64,000 nt of DNA, from NCBI RefSeq assembly GCF_036327755.1, contig NZ_CP109596.1, forward strand, positions 5,208,001-5,272,000. Reading direction: 5' to 3'. The DNA is from Nocardia sp. NBC_01503 (GTDB lineage Bacteria > Actinomycetota > Actinomycetes > Mycobacteriales > Mycobacteriaceae). Position numbers and translations under genes: made by a program. This document shows, in pieces, positions 26,610 to 34,129 of this stretch. The notes below the pieces were generated by a model. The model had not been told where the DNA came from. It saw only the letters and a list, made by a program, of their open reading frames with translations, and ran no database searches. Each line of letters starts with the position of its first letter. Within the stretch, counting starts at the first letter, position 1.

Positions 26610-27605
26610 TCAGGGCGGTAGAATCCAGACGTTCGCGGGGATGTGTCCCAGCTCTCGTACCCGCTCTAGTCGGGCCAGTGCGCCATCGATGGCATTCGGA
26701 TGTAAGCCCGCGTCGCCCATGGCCGCGCGCAGGCGGCCGGTGTCAGCGTTGCGTATCGCGTCCAGGACCTCCGGTTCGAGTTGTTGTCCTTTGTGGGCGG
26801 CGACGAAGTCGGAGTCGATAGCGATATTGTGCGGGTTGCGGGCCAGGGGGAACGATCGGCCATGGTCGATGGCGACGAGGTCGAGGTGGGTGCCGCGGTC
26901 GACCGTGCGATAGTTACCGGGATGCCGGTCCAGCGCGCCGATTAGGTAGTCGAGGACACCGACTTGCTGCTGCTGGACTCGTGGATAGGCATCGATCGAC
27001 CTGGACGGTGTGGAATCGACGAACTGCTGGATCATGCCGGGACCGGAGTGTCGGCCATCTGGGCCTACGACTCCGTCGGTGCGTGCGGTAGGAGGGATTC
27101 GGCCGAATCCGAGGATTTCATCGACCCGATATGCGGCGATTTCTCTACTGGTCAACGCACCTGGTGCATGGATGAAGGGGAGGTTCGCGTCGTATTTCTC
27201 GCCATGAATGGGTTTGTAGATGTTGAGTTCGCCGTCCTCCGAGCGCATCTTGCGTACTTCCGTCGAGCTGCGTGCGACGGCGTCGCGCATATCGTCGGTG
27301 AACTCGACATTAGTGGATAGCCGGCGGGCCGCCATGGTCGACTCGGTATCGCTGCGGCGGTAGTTCCAATTCCGCGCCGGCATCCGCATCGGATTCGGTT
27401 GACTTACTGTGCGGGTTTCTTCGAGGAGGTGATGCCCAATGCTGGTATCGGCGTTGTCCACCGTACGCAACGCGGTGCGTGTGGTACCGCTGGTGCGCTC
27501 ATAGGTGCGCGCGACCGATCGAGTCCCGAGGTCCAATGTTCTGGTCAAGTTTCGGGTCAAGCGGTCGACGACGTTGCGCAGGACCGGAGTAACGCCGCCA
27601 CTCAT
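26610..27605 (-). CDS. PI3/4-kinase-like domain protein with helical N-terminus (candidate effector)
   Basis: 331 aa. Residues 1-65 are an amphipathic, Thr/Arg-rich helical segment with no signal peptide. Residues about 110-325 look like the phosphatidylinositol 3/4-kinase (PI4K type II-like) fold: NIYKP with the probable ATP lysine, REIAAYRVDEILGFGRIPPTA, then DRHPGNY as catalytic loop and LVAIDHGRSFP as metal-binding loop. Such domains occur in actinobacteria and in effectors that modify host lipids or proteins. The ATG overlaps the stop of the 97-aa gene (ATGA), so the two are coupled. Effector status is inferred from the island context. Confidence 0.7.
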   Translation of the reverse strand: MSGGVTPVLRNVVDRLTRNLTRTLDLGTRSVARTYERTSGTTRTALRTVDNADTSIGHHLLEETRTVSQPNPMRMPARNWNYRRSDTESTMAARRLSTNVEFTDDMRDAVARSSTEVRKMRSEDGELNIYKPIHGEKYDANLPFIHAPGALTSREIAAYRVDEILGFGRIPPTARTDGVVGPDGRHSGPGMIQQFVDSTPSRSIDAYPRVQQQQVGVLDYLIGALDRHPGNYRTVDRGTHLDLVAIDHGRSFPLARNPHNIAIDSDFVAAHKGQQLEPEVLDAIRNADTGRLRAAMGDAGLHPNAIDGALARLERVRELGHIPANVWILPP

Positions 27606-27895
27606 GGCTGCGATTGCGGGCTTTCGTCCACTACGCGGTAGTAGCTCATCCCAGGTAACTCGAGCAGGGAACGTAAGAACCGCAGACCCTCTCCCGGACC
27701 GACCCTGCCGAAGGGATCGTAGATTTTTACGCCTCGGTCATGCCATTGCTCGGCAATCAGGCAGCCGTCAGGATCGATCACCGCGAGTGCTGCCGTCCCC
27801 TTGGCGGTCAATCGGAACTCGGCCACCTTTCGCGGCTCCGTCGCGCCGACGTCATAGATCGCGACCACGGTCGGCGATACGTCCATCACAGCCAC
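27602..27895 (-). CDS. Small protein coupled to the PI-kinase-like gene
   Basis: 97 aa, GTG start with GGAGG 5 bases upstream; an ATG at 27886 is an alternative. Composition suggests a small mixed beta/alpha domain (VVAIYDVGATEPRKVAEFRL, AALAVIDPDGCLIAEQW). No family recognised. The 4-base overlap with the kinase-like gene suggests a chaperone, antitoxin or immunity partner, but nothing in the sequence proves this. Confidence 0.6.
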   Translation of the reverse strand: MAVMDVSPTVVAIYDVGATEPRKVAEFRLTAKGTAALAVIDPDGCLIAEQWHDRGVKIYDPFGRVGPGEGLRFLRSLLELPGMSYYRVVDESPQSQP

Positions 27896-28030
27896 CTCTA
27901 CCTCCGGGCTGACATGTTCACGTCAGGTGGATCCCCAGAATCGACATCGTCACTTCGGGTGTCATCGAACCTACCTCGCGAGCACGATCGCCGCCGACGA
28001 GTGGCCGTACAGACTCGGGCCAAACGGGAC

Positions 28031-28046
28031 TTCCCAGCTCTGAGAC
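28031..28046. promoter_or_regulatory. 16-bp TTCCCA-N4-TGGGAA box, weaker left half of a tandem pair
   Basis: TTCCCAGCTCTGAGAC, exactly 20 bases (two helical turns) to the left of the stronger copy at 28051, in the 249-base region between the divergent 97-aa and calpain-like genes. Confidence 0.4.
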
Positions 28047-28050
28047 GGCC

Positions 28051-28066
28051 TTGCCAGGGGTGGGAA
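28051..28066. promoter_or_regulatory. 16-bp TTCCCA-N4-TGGGAA box upstream of the calpain-like gene
   Basis: TTGCCAGGGGTGGGAA, 78 bases before the GTG at 28145. One mismatch to the palindrome in the left half. Confidence 0.55.
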
Positions 28067-28144
28067 TAGCCATCGCCGGTTGTCGCGGCGCAGCGGTCAC
28101 AATGACCGAATCATCTGGCAAGCCTCGTGACGGTTTAGGAAAAC

Positions 28145-29248
28145 GTGCCCAGCAAACTCATCGAGCTGATGAACCGGGTCCGTGTGACGATTCAGGTCGA
28201 GGTATCGCTCGGCTATGAAAAGGCAGTCGCGAGCACTCGAAAGATATCGGATGCTATCCGGCAGGCGGTACGTAGAACGGAGGACGCCGACCAGGCAGGC
28301 CGCCGAATGCTCGGGGCCGGCGAGTCCGGGGCGCGGGGAACGGGAACGCTCGACGCGGTCGTCGAGGTGCACCGCCCGGCGTTCAATCGAAGATATTCCA
28401 ATACGAATAGAGTCGAGTACCGGCCGAGTGACCTGCCGGTCTTCGCGGGTCCGCCTACACGTGAACAGGTGCGGCAGGGACAAATTGGCGATTGTGGGCT
28501 GATCGCCGTCATCGGCGCCGTTGGAAAGCATCGGCCGGAGGCTATCCAGCGAGCAATTCGCGAACGCAGTGACGGGACGTTCGACATCACTTTCCACAAT
28601 ATCGAACACCTAAATGATGGGACCACGTTACGGCCTACCGGGAAGACGACCACCTTCCGAGTCAGTAATGAACTCCCGCATACCAGGAACGGTCCGCCTG
28701 GTCCGCCGATCGGGGCCCGATCGGACGACTGTTCCTGGCCTTCGTTGCTGGAGAAAGCCGCTGCGGGCGAGGACCGCGCCTGGGATACGGTCAGACATTC
28801 GATCTGGGATCTGAGATGGCGGGGCTTGAAACCGGGGGTCGACAGCGCCCGGCGGCGCAAGGGGCTGCTGCTGTCCTCGCCCAGCACGCCGCCGCTCGGC
28901 TATAACCGAATCGGGGTGGGTTCGAGCCCCGCCGAGGAGGCTAACCTGCTCGCGAGAATCACCGGCGAGGAGGCTGTGGTCAGGGATCTGCCGCCCGGGC
29001 ACCGGGATCTGCTGTCGGAGGTCAAAGGCCAACTCGACAGTAATAAGCCGGTTATTGTGGCCAGTCGATCGACGGTAGAGGGAGTGGATTATCCGGATGG
29101 TGTATATGCGAACCATGCATACGGAGTGGAACGCGTCGTTGGTGACAAGATCGAACTGCGGAACCCATGGGGATATGACCATCCGGAACCGATGAGTCCC
29201 GGTACGTTCTTGAAGCTCTATCATCCGGTTTATACAACGCTGAGTTAG
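28145..29248 (+). CDS. Calpain-like (C2) cysteine protease with helical N-terminus (candidate effector)
   Basis: 367 aa, GTG start. Residues 1-60 form an amphipathic helical segment like those of its island neighbours. The rest matches the calpain papain-like fold: the Gln-Cys site QGQIGDCGLIAVIGAV with Cys117, the His site ANHAYGV with His324, and the Asn site LRNPWGYD with Asn340. All three catalytic residues are in the expected order and spacing. Bacterial calpain domains are often toxin or effector modules. A DUF6406-like gene follows 9 bases downstream and could be its immunity protein or partner. Confidence 0.82.
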   Translation: MPSKLIELMNRVRVTIQVEVSLGYEKAVASTRKISDAIRQAVRRTEDADQAGRRMLGAGESGARGTGTLDAVVEVHRPAFNRRYSNTNRVEYRPSDLPVFAGPPTREQVRQGQIGDCGLIAVIGAVGKHRPEAIQRAIRERSDGTFDITFHNIEHLNDGTTLRPTGKTTTFRVSNELPHTRNGPPGPPIGARSDDCSWPSLLEKAAAGEDRAWDTVRHSIWDLRWRGLKPGVDSARRRKGLLLSSPSTPPLGYNRIGVGSSPAEEANLLARITGEEAVVRDLPPGHRDLLSEVKGQLDSNKPVIVASRSTVEGVDYPDGVYANHAYGVERVVGDKIELRNPWGYDHPEPMSPGTFLKLYHPVYTTLS

Positions 29249-29257
29249 GTTTGAAAA

Positions 29258-29527
29258 TTGAGCGACGGACAAGTCAGTACCATCACCATCCATCTCGCCA
29301 TTCCTTCGGACTGGGGCTTCGGAAATGTCATCGGTGGAAAACATGTCACCGAGGCGAATGGACGATACGCGGCGCGATTGTTTCTCAAAGATCGTGAGGG
29401 TCAACGCCATATCACCGTTCGGGAAGGCGACCGGATCGCATTCGCTGGACAATCGTGGTGCGTCACGAAGGTGTACGAGCCGGTCACGGACGCCAGGGGC
29501 CCGGTGGTGACTCTCACCGAGATCTGA
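29258..29527 (+). CDS. DUF6406-like small protein
   Basis: 89 aa, TTG start 9 bases after the calpain-like gene. The pattern RLFLKDREGQRHITVREGDRIAFAGQSWCVTKV with a terminal VVTLTEI strand recalls the DUF6406 family of small actinobacterial beta proteins. It is probably translated from the same transcript as the protease; inhibitor or immunity function is a guess from position. It is convergent with the toxin-like gene ending at 29538, 10 bases apart. Confidence 0.6.
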   Translation: MSDGQVSTITIHLAIPSDWGFGNVIGGKHVTEANGRYAARLFLKDREGQRHITVREGDRIAFAGQSWCVTKVYEPVTDARGPVVTLTEI

Positions 29528-29537
29528 CCCGATATCG

Positions 29538-30896
29538 TCACTTCGGCCGAGCCTCACCGGTATTCCGGTTGTTGTCCGGGGTGATCGCGTTATCGCCGTC
29601 GCCGCGACTATCGGAGCGGTCTTCGCGGCCGGGGTTCCGGTCCGGCGTCGAGCCGGCGGTCGTCGTGGCGGTTGTCGGTGGTTGCCCGATATCCCAGGAG
29701 ACGGTTCGGGTCAGGCTGCCGTGTGATTCGAAGGGTTTCGCCCAGCCGAGCTCGGTGAATCGACCGTTCTCCGAATCCTTTACGCCGGTGGCGACATCGC
29801 TTTTGCCCTTGTCGAAGTCATAGTAGTCCTGTGCCTCCACGGTGATGTCCATGATGACCTTCTTGCCTTCGACACGGACATTGGCGTGACTCCACTGCTG
29901 GTATCCGCCGATGGTCTTCTGCCAATTCTCAGTGGAAGTGCCCGCCGTGCGCGGATCACCATTGATCTTGAAGTTACGATTGCCGTCCTTGGCGAAGGCG
30001 TCGGCCGCCAGGGCGGCACGAGCGATCTCCGTATCCACGGACTCGGAAATGCCCTTGTCCTCGCGATATCCTTCGTCGTAGTCGAATTCCATTGGCTTGC
30101 CGTTGTTTTCCCAGTAGTGCCGGTACATCGCGCTGGCATCGTCGAATTCGGATTTCACATACTCACCGCCCAGCAGCTTCGCCTGCCACTTCTGCTTGTT
30201 CAGCCAGTCCTGGAATCCGCCTTTCTTCGTGTTGTAGATGAAGGTATCGTCGTGCGGGATACGCGGTCTGCGCGGATCTCCGATCGTGTAATTGCTATGG
30301 TCCGTCTTCAGCGCGTCGAGAATGGCTGTCATCCCCTGGTCGACCTGATGGGCGGTGTCGTGCAGGGTTTTGATGCCGTCATGGGTGGTTTGCCATGCCT
30401 GAGCCATGGATATGATGTTCTTCTTGGCTGGCATTGCGTAATCATTGTCCGCTTTCCGGAACATTTCTATGACCGAGTCCAAAGCCCTGCGGCCGGAGTC
30501 ATAACTCTTCTGGGCTGCTTCCAGGGTATCCGCCCAATTTCTGAGTCCCAGGTTGCCGGTCTGAAATCGAGTCTGAATGCTCTTGGTTCGAGTGTTCAAT
30601 GCGTCTACGGCCTGACCTGCGCCGACTGCCCCGTCTCCGCGCCATACGGACGATATTTCCGATGACGTCATCGGCTTCAGATAATCCAAAGAATGTCCGG
30701 CGCTTTCGGCTCTGGTTTGATATATCTTCGCCTGATAGCGAAGCGAGTCGGCTATTCCTTTCGGCCGCGGAAAGGCGTATGCGAGGCTGATCACTGATTT
30801 CAGGGCATCTGATGTGCAGTGTTCGCCTGCGATCTGGCCGAGTTGATCCAGCAGTGAACGCAGGAGGGTGACATTGTCCGAATACCAGCTAACCAA
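29538..30896 (-). CDS. Large WXG-like helical protein with polymorphic-toxin-like C-terminus
   Basis: 452 aa. Residues 1-205 are almost wholly helical with WRGDGA and NWADTLEAAQ turns, like an elongated WXG100/LXG secretion domain. A second domain (about 205-415) contains FIYNTKKGGFQDWLNK, WQKTIGGYQQWSHANVRVEG and DYYDFDKGKSDVATG...NGRF, which resembles C-terminal domains that I recall from Rhs-type polymorphic toxins. The last ~35 residues are a polar tail. No signal peptide is present. It starts 16 bases after the 155-aa gene, the likely partner. The toxin reading is inference. Confidence 0.6.
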   Translation of the reverse strand: MVSWYSDNVTLLRSLLDQLGQIAGEHCTSDALKSVISLAYAFPRPKGIADSLRYQAKIYQTRAESAGHSLDYLKPMTSSEISSVWRGDGAVGAGQAVDALNTRTKSIQTRFQTGNLGLRNWADTLEAAQKSYDSGRRALDSVIEMFRKADNDYAMPAKKNIISMAQAWQTTHDGIKTLHDTAHQVDQGMTAILDALKTDHSNYTIGDPRRPRIPHDDTFIYNTKKGGFQDWLNKQKWQAKLLGGEYVKSEFDDASAMYRHYWENNGKPMEFDYDEGYREDKGISESVDTEIARAALAADAFAKDGNRNFKINGDPRTAGTSTENWQKTIGGYQQWSHANVRVEGKKVIMDITVEAQDYYDFDKGKSDVATGVKDSENGRFTELGWAKPFESHGSLTRTVSWDIGQPPTTATTTAGSTPDRNPGREDRSDSRGDGDNAITPDNNRNTGEARPK

Positions 30897-30912
30897 TGCT
30901 GTTCGCTTTCGG

Positions 30913-31380
30913 CTATTGGGTCGGCATGACGGTTACAGGAGGCTGTACCGTGGGTATGGGCATCGACGCGTTCGGTGGAGGCGCGCTCGAAACCGCGGCG
31001 CCGCCGTCGGTGTCAGTGATGTGATAGGTATTCAATTTGTCGGTCAGAGAATATGCCAATGCCGAACAGTCTTTTTCGGCGCTTTTCCTCAGTCGGTCCA
31101 TCTCCGTATGATAATTTCTCAGTTGAAAAACTATGTCCCCGAAGTCGGCCGGGAGAAGATTGTCCGCGGGATCCATCCAATCGGAGAGGTGAAAAGCGGC
31201 CTTGAATATCTCGTTCACGGTCGTCGGTAAATTCTTCGGATCCATCCAGAGCGTCGGCTTGTCGCCGTCGCCCTTGGTCTCCTTCTGCTCCGGCGAGGGA
31301 TTCTGTTGATCAATCGGCTCGGGTGCCACGAGATTTCCTTGCCAATGGGTTCCGGATCGGTCGACAGCGATGCTAACCAC
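30913..31380 (-). CDS. Helical partner protein, ESX substrate or chaperone-like
   Basis: 155 aa, GTG start. A polar N-terminus (residues 1-45), a helical hairpin (about 50-120, VNEIFKAAFHLSDWMDP, then FGDIVFQLRNYHTEMDRLRKSAEKD) and a Pro-rich C-terminal tail. Size, helical hairpin and pairing with the WXG-like gene downstream suggest a type VII secretion partner. No named family recognised. Confidence 0.55.
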   Translation of the reverse strand: MVSIAVDRSGTHWQGNLVAPEPIDQQNPSPEQKETKGDGDKPTLWMDPKNLPTTVNEIFKAAFHLSDWMDPADNLLPADFGDIVFQLRNYHTEMDRLRKSAEKDCSALAYSLTDKLNTYHITDTDGGAAVSSAPPPNASMPIPTVQPPVTVMPTQ

Positions 31381-31397
31381 CGTCGTCTTCCCCGCTG

Positions 31398-31413
31398 TTC
31401 CCGTCGCTGGGGA
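31398..31413. promoter_or_regulatory. 16-bp TTCCCA-N4-TGGGAA box (left copy, RiPP promoter region)
   Basis: TTCCCGTCGCTGGGGA, 18 bases upstream of the leftward 155-aa gene; one of two copies in the divergent intergenic region. Confidence 0.45.
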
Positions 31414-31434
31414 TCTTTCGGCCTGGCGCTGTCG

Positions 31435-31450
31435 CTCCCACCGCTGGGAA
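31435..31450. promoter_or_regulatory. 16-bp TTCCCA-N4-TGGGAA box (right copy, RiPP promoter region)
   Basis: CTCCCACCGCTGGGAA, 71 bases before the precursor ATG at 31522. This is the same spacing as the box before pknG. Confidence 0.58.
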
Positions 31451-31521
31451 AGTTACCCGGCCGCCGCTGCCTACCATTTGCCTTGCACGCCAATAGTTTT
31501 CAATTGAAAGGTAGCTCTCCT

Positions 31522-31674
31522 ATGAACACGAACGACCGCGCTGTGGTGTCCGCCGTGACCGATCTGCGCGACGCTCCGCTGGGTCAGCTCTCCGGGCAGA
31601 GCCTGCCCGAGCTGCTGTCGAATCTGGCCCACTCCTCCACCACCGGCATCTCGTTCAGCTCCGCGATGATGTGA
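31522..31674 (+). CDS. FxS-type RiPP precursor peptide
   Basis: 50 aa, ATG at 31522 behind GAAAGGTAG. The leader is acidic/helical (VTDLRDAPLGQLSGQS, LPELLSNLA), and the peptide ends GISFSSAMM. The C-terminal FxS motif next to a radical SAM/SPASM gene 25 bases downstream identifies the FxSxx-COOH cyclophane-peptide class, in which the maturase crosslinks the Phe ring to a nearby side chain. Phe is here six residues from the end, one more than the family name implies. An export or final-product function is not evident. Confidence 0.8.
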   Translation: MNTNDRAVVSAVTDLRDAPLGQLSGQSLPELLSNLAHSSTTGISFSSAMM

Positions 31675-31699
31675 TCCGAAATACCGCACCGGCTATCCC

Positions 31700-34129
31700 A
31701 TGAACCGTAAACCGCTTCCGTTTCGTCAGTTTGTGATCAAGGTGCATAGCCGGTGTGACTTGGCGTGCGACTACTGCTACATGTACGAGCACGCCGACCA
31801 GTCCTGGCGTGGCCGCCCGATGGGGCTCGCCCCGGCGACGGCCACCCGGATTGCGTTCCGCATCGCCGAACATGCCGCAGCCCATGAACTTCCCGAGGTC
31901 GCCATCGTGCTGCACGGCGGCGAACCGCTCTTGCTCGGCGTCGATCGCACCCGGGAATTCCTCGCCACGCTGCACACCGCCATCGCTCCGGTGGCCCGGC
32001 TGAATCTGCACATCCACACCAACGGGGTCCTGCTCAGCCCGGCATTTCTCGACCTGTTCACCGAATACAATGTGCGAGTAGGTGTTTCGCTTGACGGTGA
32101 TCGTGCCGCCAATGACCGGCACCGGCTGTACCGCAACGGCCGCAGCAGTTACGACCGAGTGAGCGCGAGCCTGGAGCTGCTGCGCAAGCCGCGGTACCGC
32201 GCGTTGTTCTCCGGCCTGCTGTGCACGGTGGATATCGCCAACGATCCCGTCGCCGTCTATCGCGGCCTGCTTGCCCAGGATCCCCCGCGCATGGATCTGA
32301 TTATGCCGCACTCGAATTGGGAACATCAGCCGCCCGGTCTGCGGTCACCGCGCGATCCGGACAACCCGAAGCAGGGCGGCGGCGAATACGGGCGGTGGCT
32401 CATCGCGGTCTTCGATGCCTGGAACGCCGACGGCCGTCCGGTTCCGCTGCGCACCTTCGAATCGGTGGTGGCGGCCATGTACGGCCGCCCGAGCTCGGCC
32501 GAGGCCATCGGTCTCGATCAGGTGGATCTGCTGGTCATCGAAACCGATGGCTCGCTGGAGCAGGTCGATTCGCTCAAGACCGCTTACGAGGGCGCGGCCG
32601 CGACCGGACTCGATGTGTGGGACAACAGCCTCGACGAGGCGGCCGTGCTTCCCGGAATCACGGTGCGCCGGGACGGTATCGACGGTGTCAGCGCGATCTG
32701 CAAATCCTGTCCGGTGGTTCAGGTGTGCGGCGGCGGTTTCTACCCGGATCGCTATCGCCCGGGCGCCGGTTTCGACAACCCCTCCGTCTACTGCTCCGAT
32801 TTGAAGGAGATGATCGACCACGTGGCCGAGTCAGAAGCCGCCGCGGGACGAGGTGGCGCGCAGACCGCCGCGCATGGCGCCACCGCCGCTGCCCACAGCT
32901 TATCCGATAGCCAATTCGACCAACTCGCAGCGGGTTTCGGTGATGCCGAGACCATCAACTGGCTCGCCCAGGCGCAGTCGTCACTCCAGCGCGAATTGCT
33001 CGCCGGGGTAGGCAGATTCGGGCCGCAGAAAGATGAGAACTTCACGGCCGCATGGGATGTGCTCGTCTCGCTGGACGCCTCGGCGCCCGAGGCGGTGGCG
33101 CGGGTGCTGGCGCATCCGTACACCCGGGTGTGGGCCACCGCTCTGCTCGAGGGTGTCAGCAAGGGCGAATTGGTGGCCGCGGACGTCCGTCATCTGCAAG
33201 CCGTCGCCGCGAGCGCGGCCCTGCACGCGGGACGGGAGCTGCGACTGCCGATTCCGGTCCGCGACGGCATCGCGCCACTGCCCACCTTCGGTGCGGTGAA
33301 AGCCGGTGCTGAGGAACAGGTATGGATCGAAACGGGGTCGATCGACGACCTGGACCTGTTGCATCCGGTGCGCCTGCTCACGGCCACCGATCTGACCGTC
33401 CCGCTGGAGGACACCGATCCCTATCGGATCGGCCACAGCTTCGCGGCGGACCGGCTCGGCGATGCCGAGGCGCAGCGGTGGCAGGTCGCTTTCGCCGAGG
33501 GAATCGATTTCATCGACGCGCATCTGCCCGGGTACGCGCCCGGCCTGCGGGCCGGCTTGCGTGCGGTGATGCCCATGGAGCCGGAGGACAGTTATGACCG
33601 AAGCGCCTCGCTGCGTGCGGCTTTCGGTGCGGTCGGCATCGCCTTGCGACCGGCGCTGGTCTCGGCGGCGCTGCCGCTGATCCACGAGTTCCAGCATGTG
33701 AAGATGGGCGCCATTCTCGATATGTTCGCCTTGTTCGACCGCGCCGATACCGAGCCGCGGTATTACGCGCCGTGGCGACCGGATCCGCGGCCGATCGAGG
33801 GATTGTTGCAGGGCACCTACGCCCATATCGGGGTGACCGACTTCTGGCGGGTGCATCGAACCCTGGCCGAAGGCGCGCAGCGTCAGGCATCCGAGCGGGA
33901 GTTCGTGCGGTGGCGCCTGATGACCGCTGAGGCCATTCGCCAGCTCCAGGGCTCCGGATCGCTGACCCCACTGGGGGATCGGTTCGCCGCGGGTATGAGC
34001 GCGACCGTGCGGCCGTGGCTCGCCGAACCGGTCGACGCCGAAGCGGAAAGCGCTGCCCTGGACGCGGCCCGGGCGCATCGGGCCGCCTTCGACGAGCGTG
34101 TGAAGGTGGGAAATGACATCCACGCTTAG
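31700..34129 (+). CDS. fxsB: FxsB-type radical SAM/SPASM peptide maturase fused to an HExxH domain
   Basis: 809 aa. The N-terminal radical SAM domain has its 4Fe-4S site at Cys19-Cys23-Cys26 (CDLACDYC). A SPASM region follows (CKSCPVVQVCGGGF with a later Cys in VYCSDLK, about residues 334-370). From about residue 400 a second domain begins, with HEFQH at residues 662-666, the signature of the HExxH peptide beta-hydroxylase-like family. Known fusions of this type include forms with a degenerate HExxH; here it is intact. Predicted action: cyclophane formation on the 50-aa precursor, possibly with hydroxylation by the C-terminal half. It overlaps the next gene by 17 bases. Confidence 0.88.
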   Translation: MNRKPLPFRQFVIKVHSRCDLACDYCYMYEHADQSWRGRPMGLAPATATRIAFRIAEHAAAHELPEVAIVLHGGEPLLLGVDRTREFLATLHTAIAPVARLNLHIHTNGVLLSPAFLDLFTEYNVRVGVSLDGDRAANDRHRLYRNGRSSYDRVSASLELLRKPRYRALFSGLLCTVDIANDPVAVYRGLLAQDPPRMDLIMPHSNWEHQPPGLRSPRDPDNPKQGGGEYGRWLIAVFDAWNADGRPVPLRTFESVVAAMYGRPSSAEAIGLDQVDLLVIETDGSLEQVDSLKTAYEGAAATGLDVWDNSLDEAAVLPGITVRRDGIDGVSAICKSCPVVQVCGGGFYPDRYRPGAGFDNPSVYCSDLKEMIDHVAESEAAAGRGGAQTAAHGATAAAHSLSDSQFDQLAAGFGDAETINWLAQAQSSLQRELLAGVGRFGPQKDENFTAAWDVLVSLDASAPEAVARVLAHPYTRVWATALLEGVSKGELVAADVRHLQAVAASAALHAGRELRLPIPVRDGIAPLPTFGAVKAGAEEQVWIETGSIDDLDLLHPVRLLTATDLTVPLEDTDPYRIGHSFAADRLGDAEAQRWQVAFAEGIDFIDAHLPGYAPGLRAGLRAVMPMEPEDSYDRSASLRAAFGAVGIALRPALVSAALPLIHEFQHVKMGAILDMFALFDRADTEPRYYAPWRPDPRPIEGLLQGTYAHIGVTDFWRVHRTLAEGAQRQASEREFVRWRLMTAEAIRQLQGSGSLTPLGDRFAAGMSATVRPWLAEPVDAEAESAALDAARAHRAAFDERVKVGNDIHA

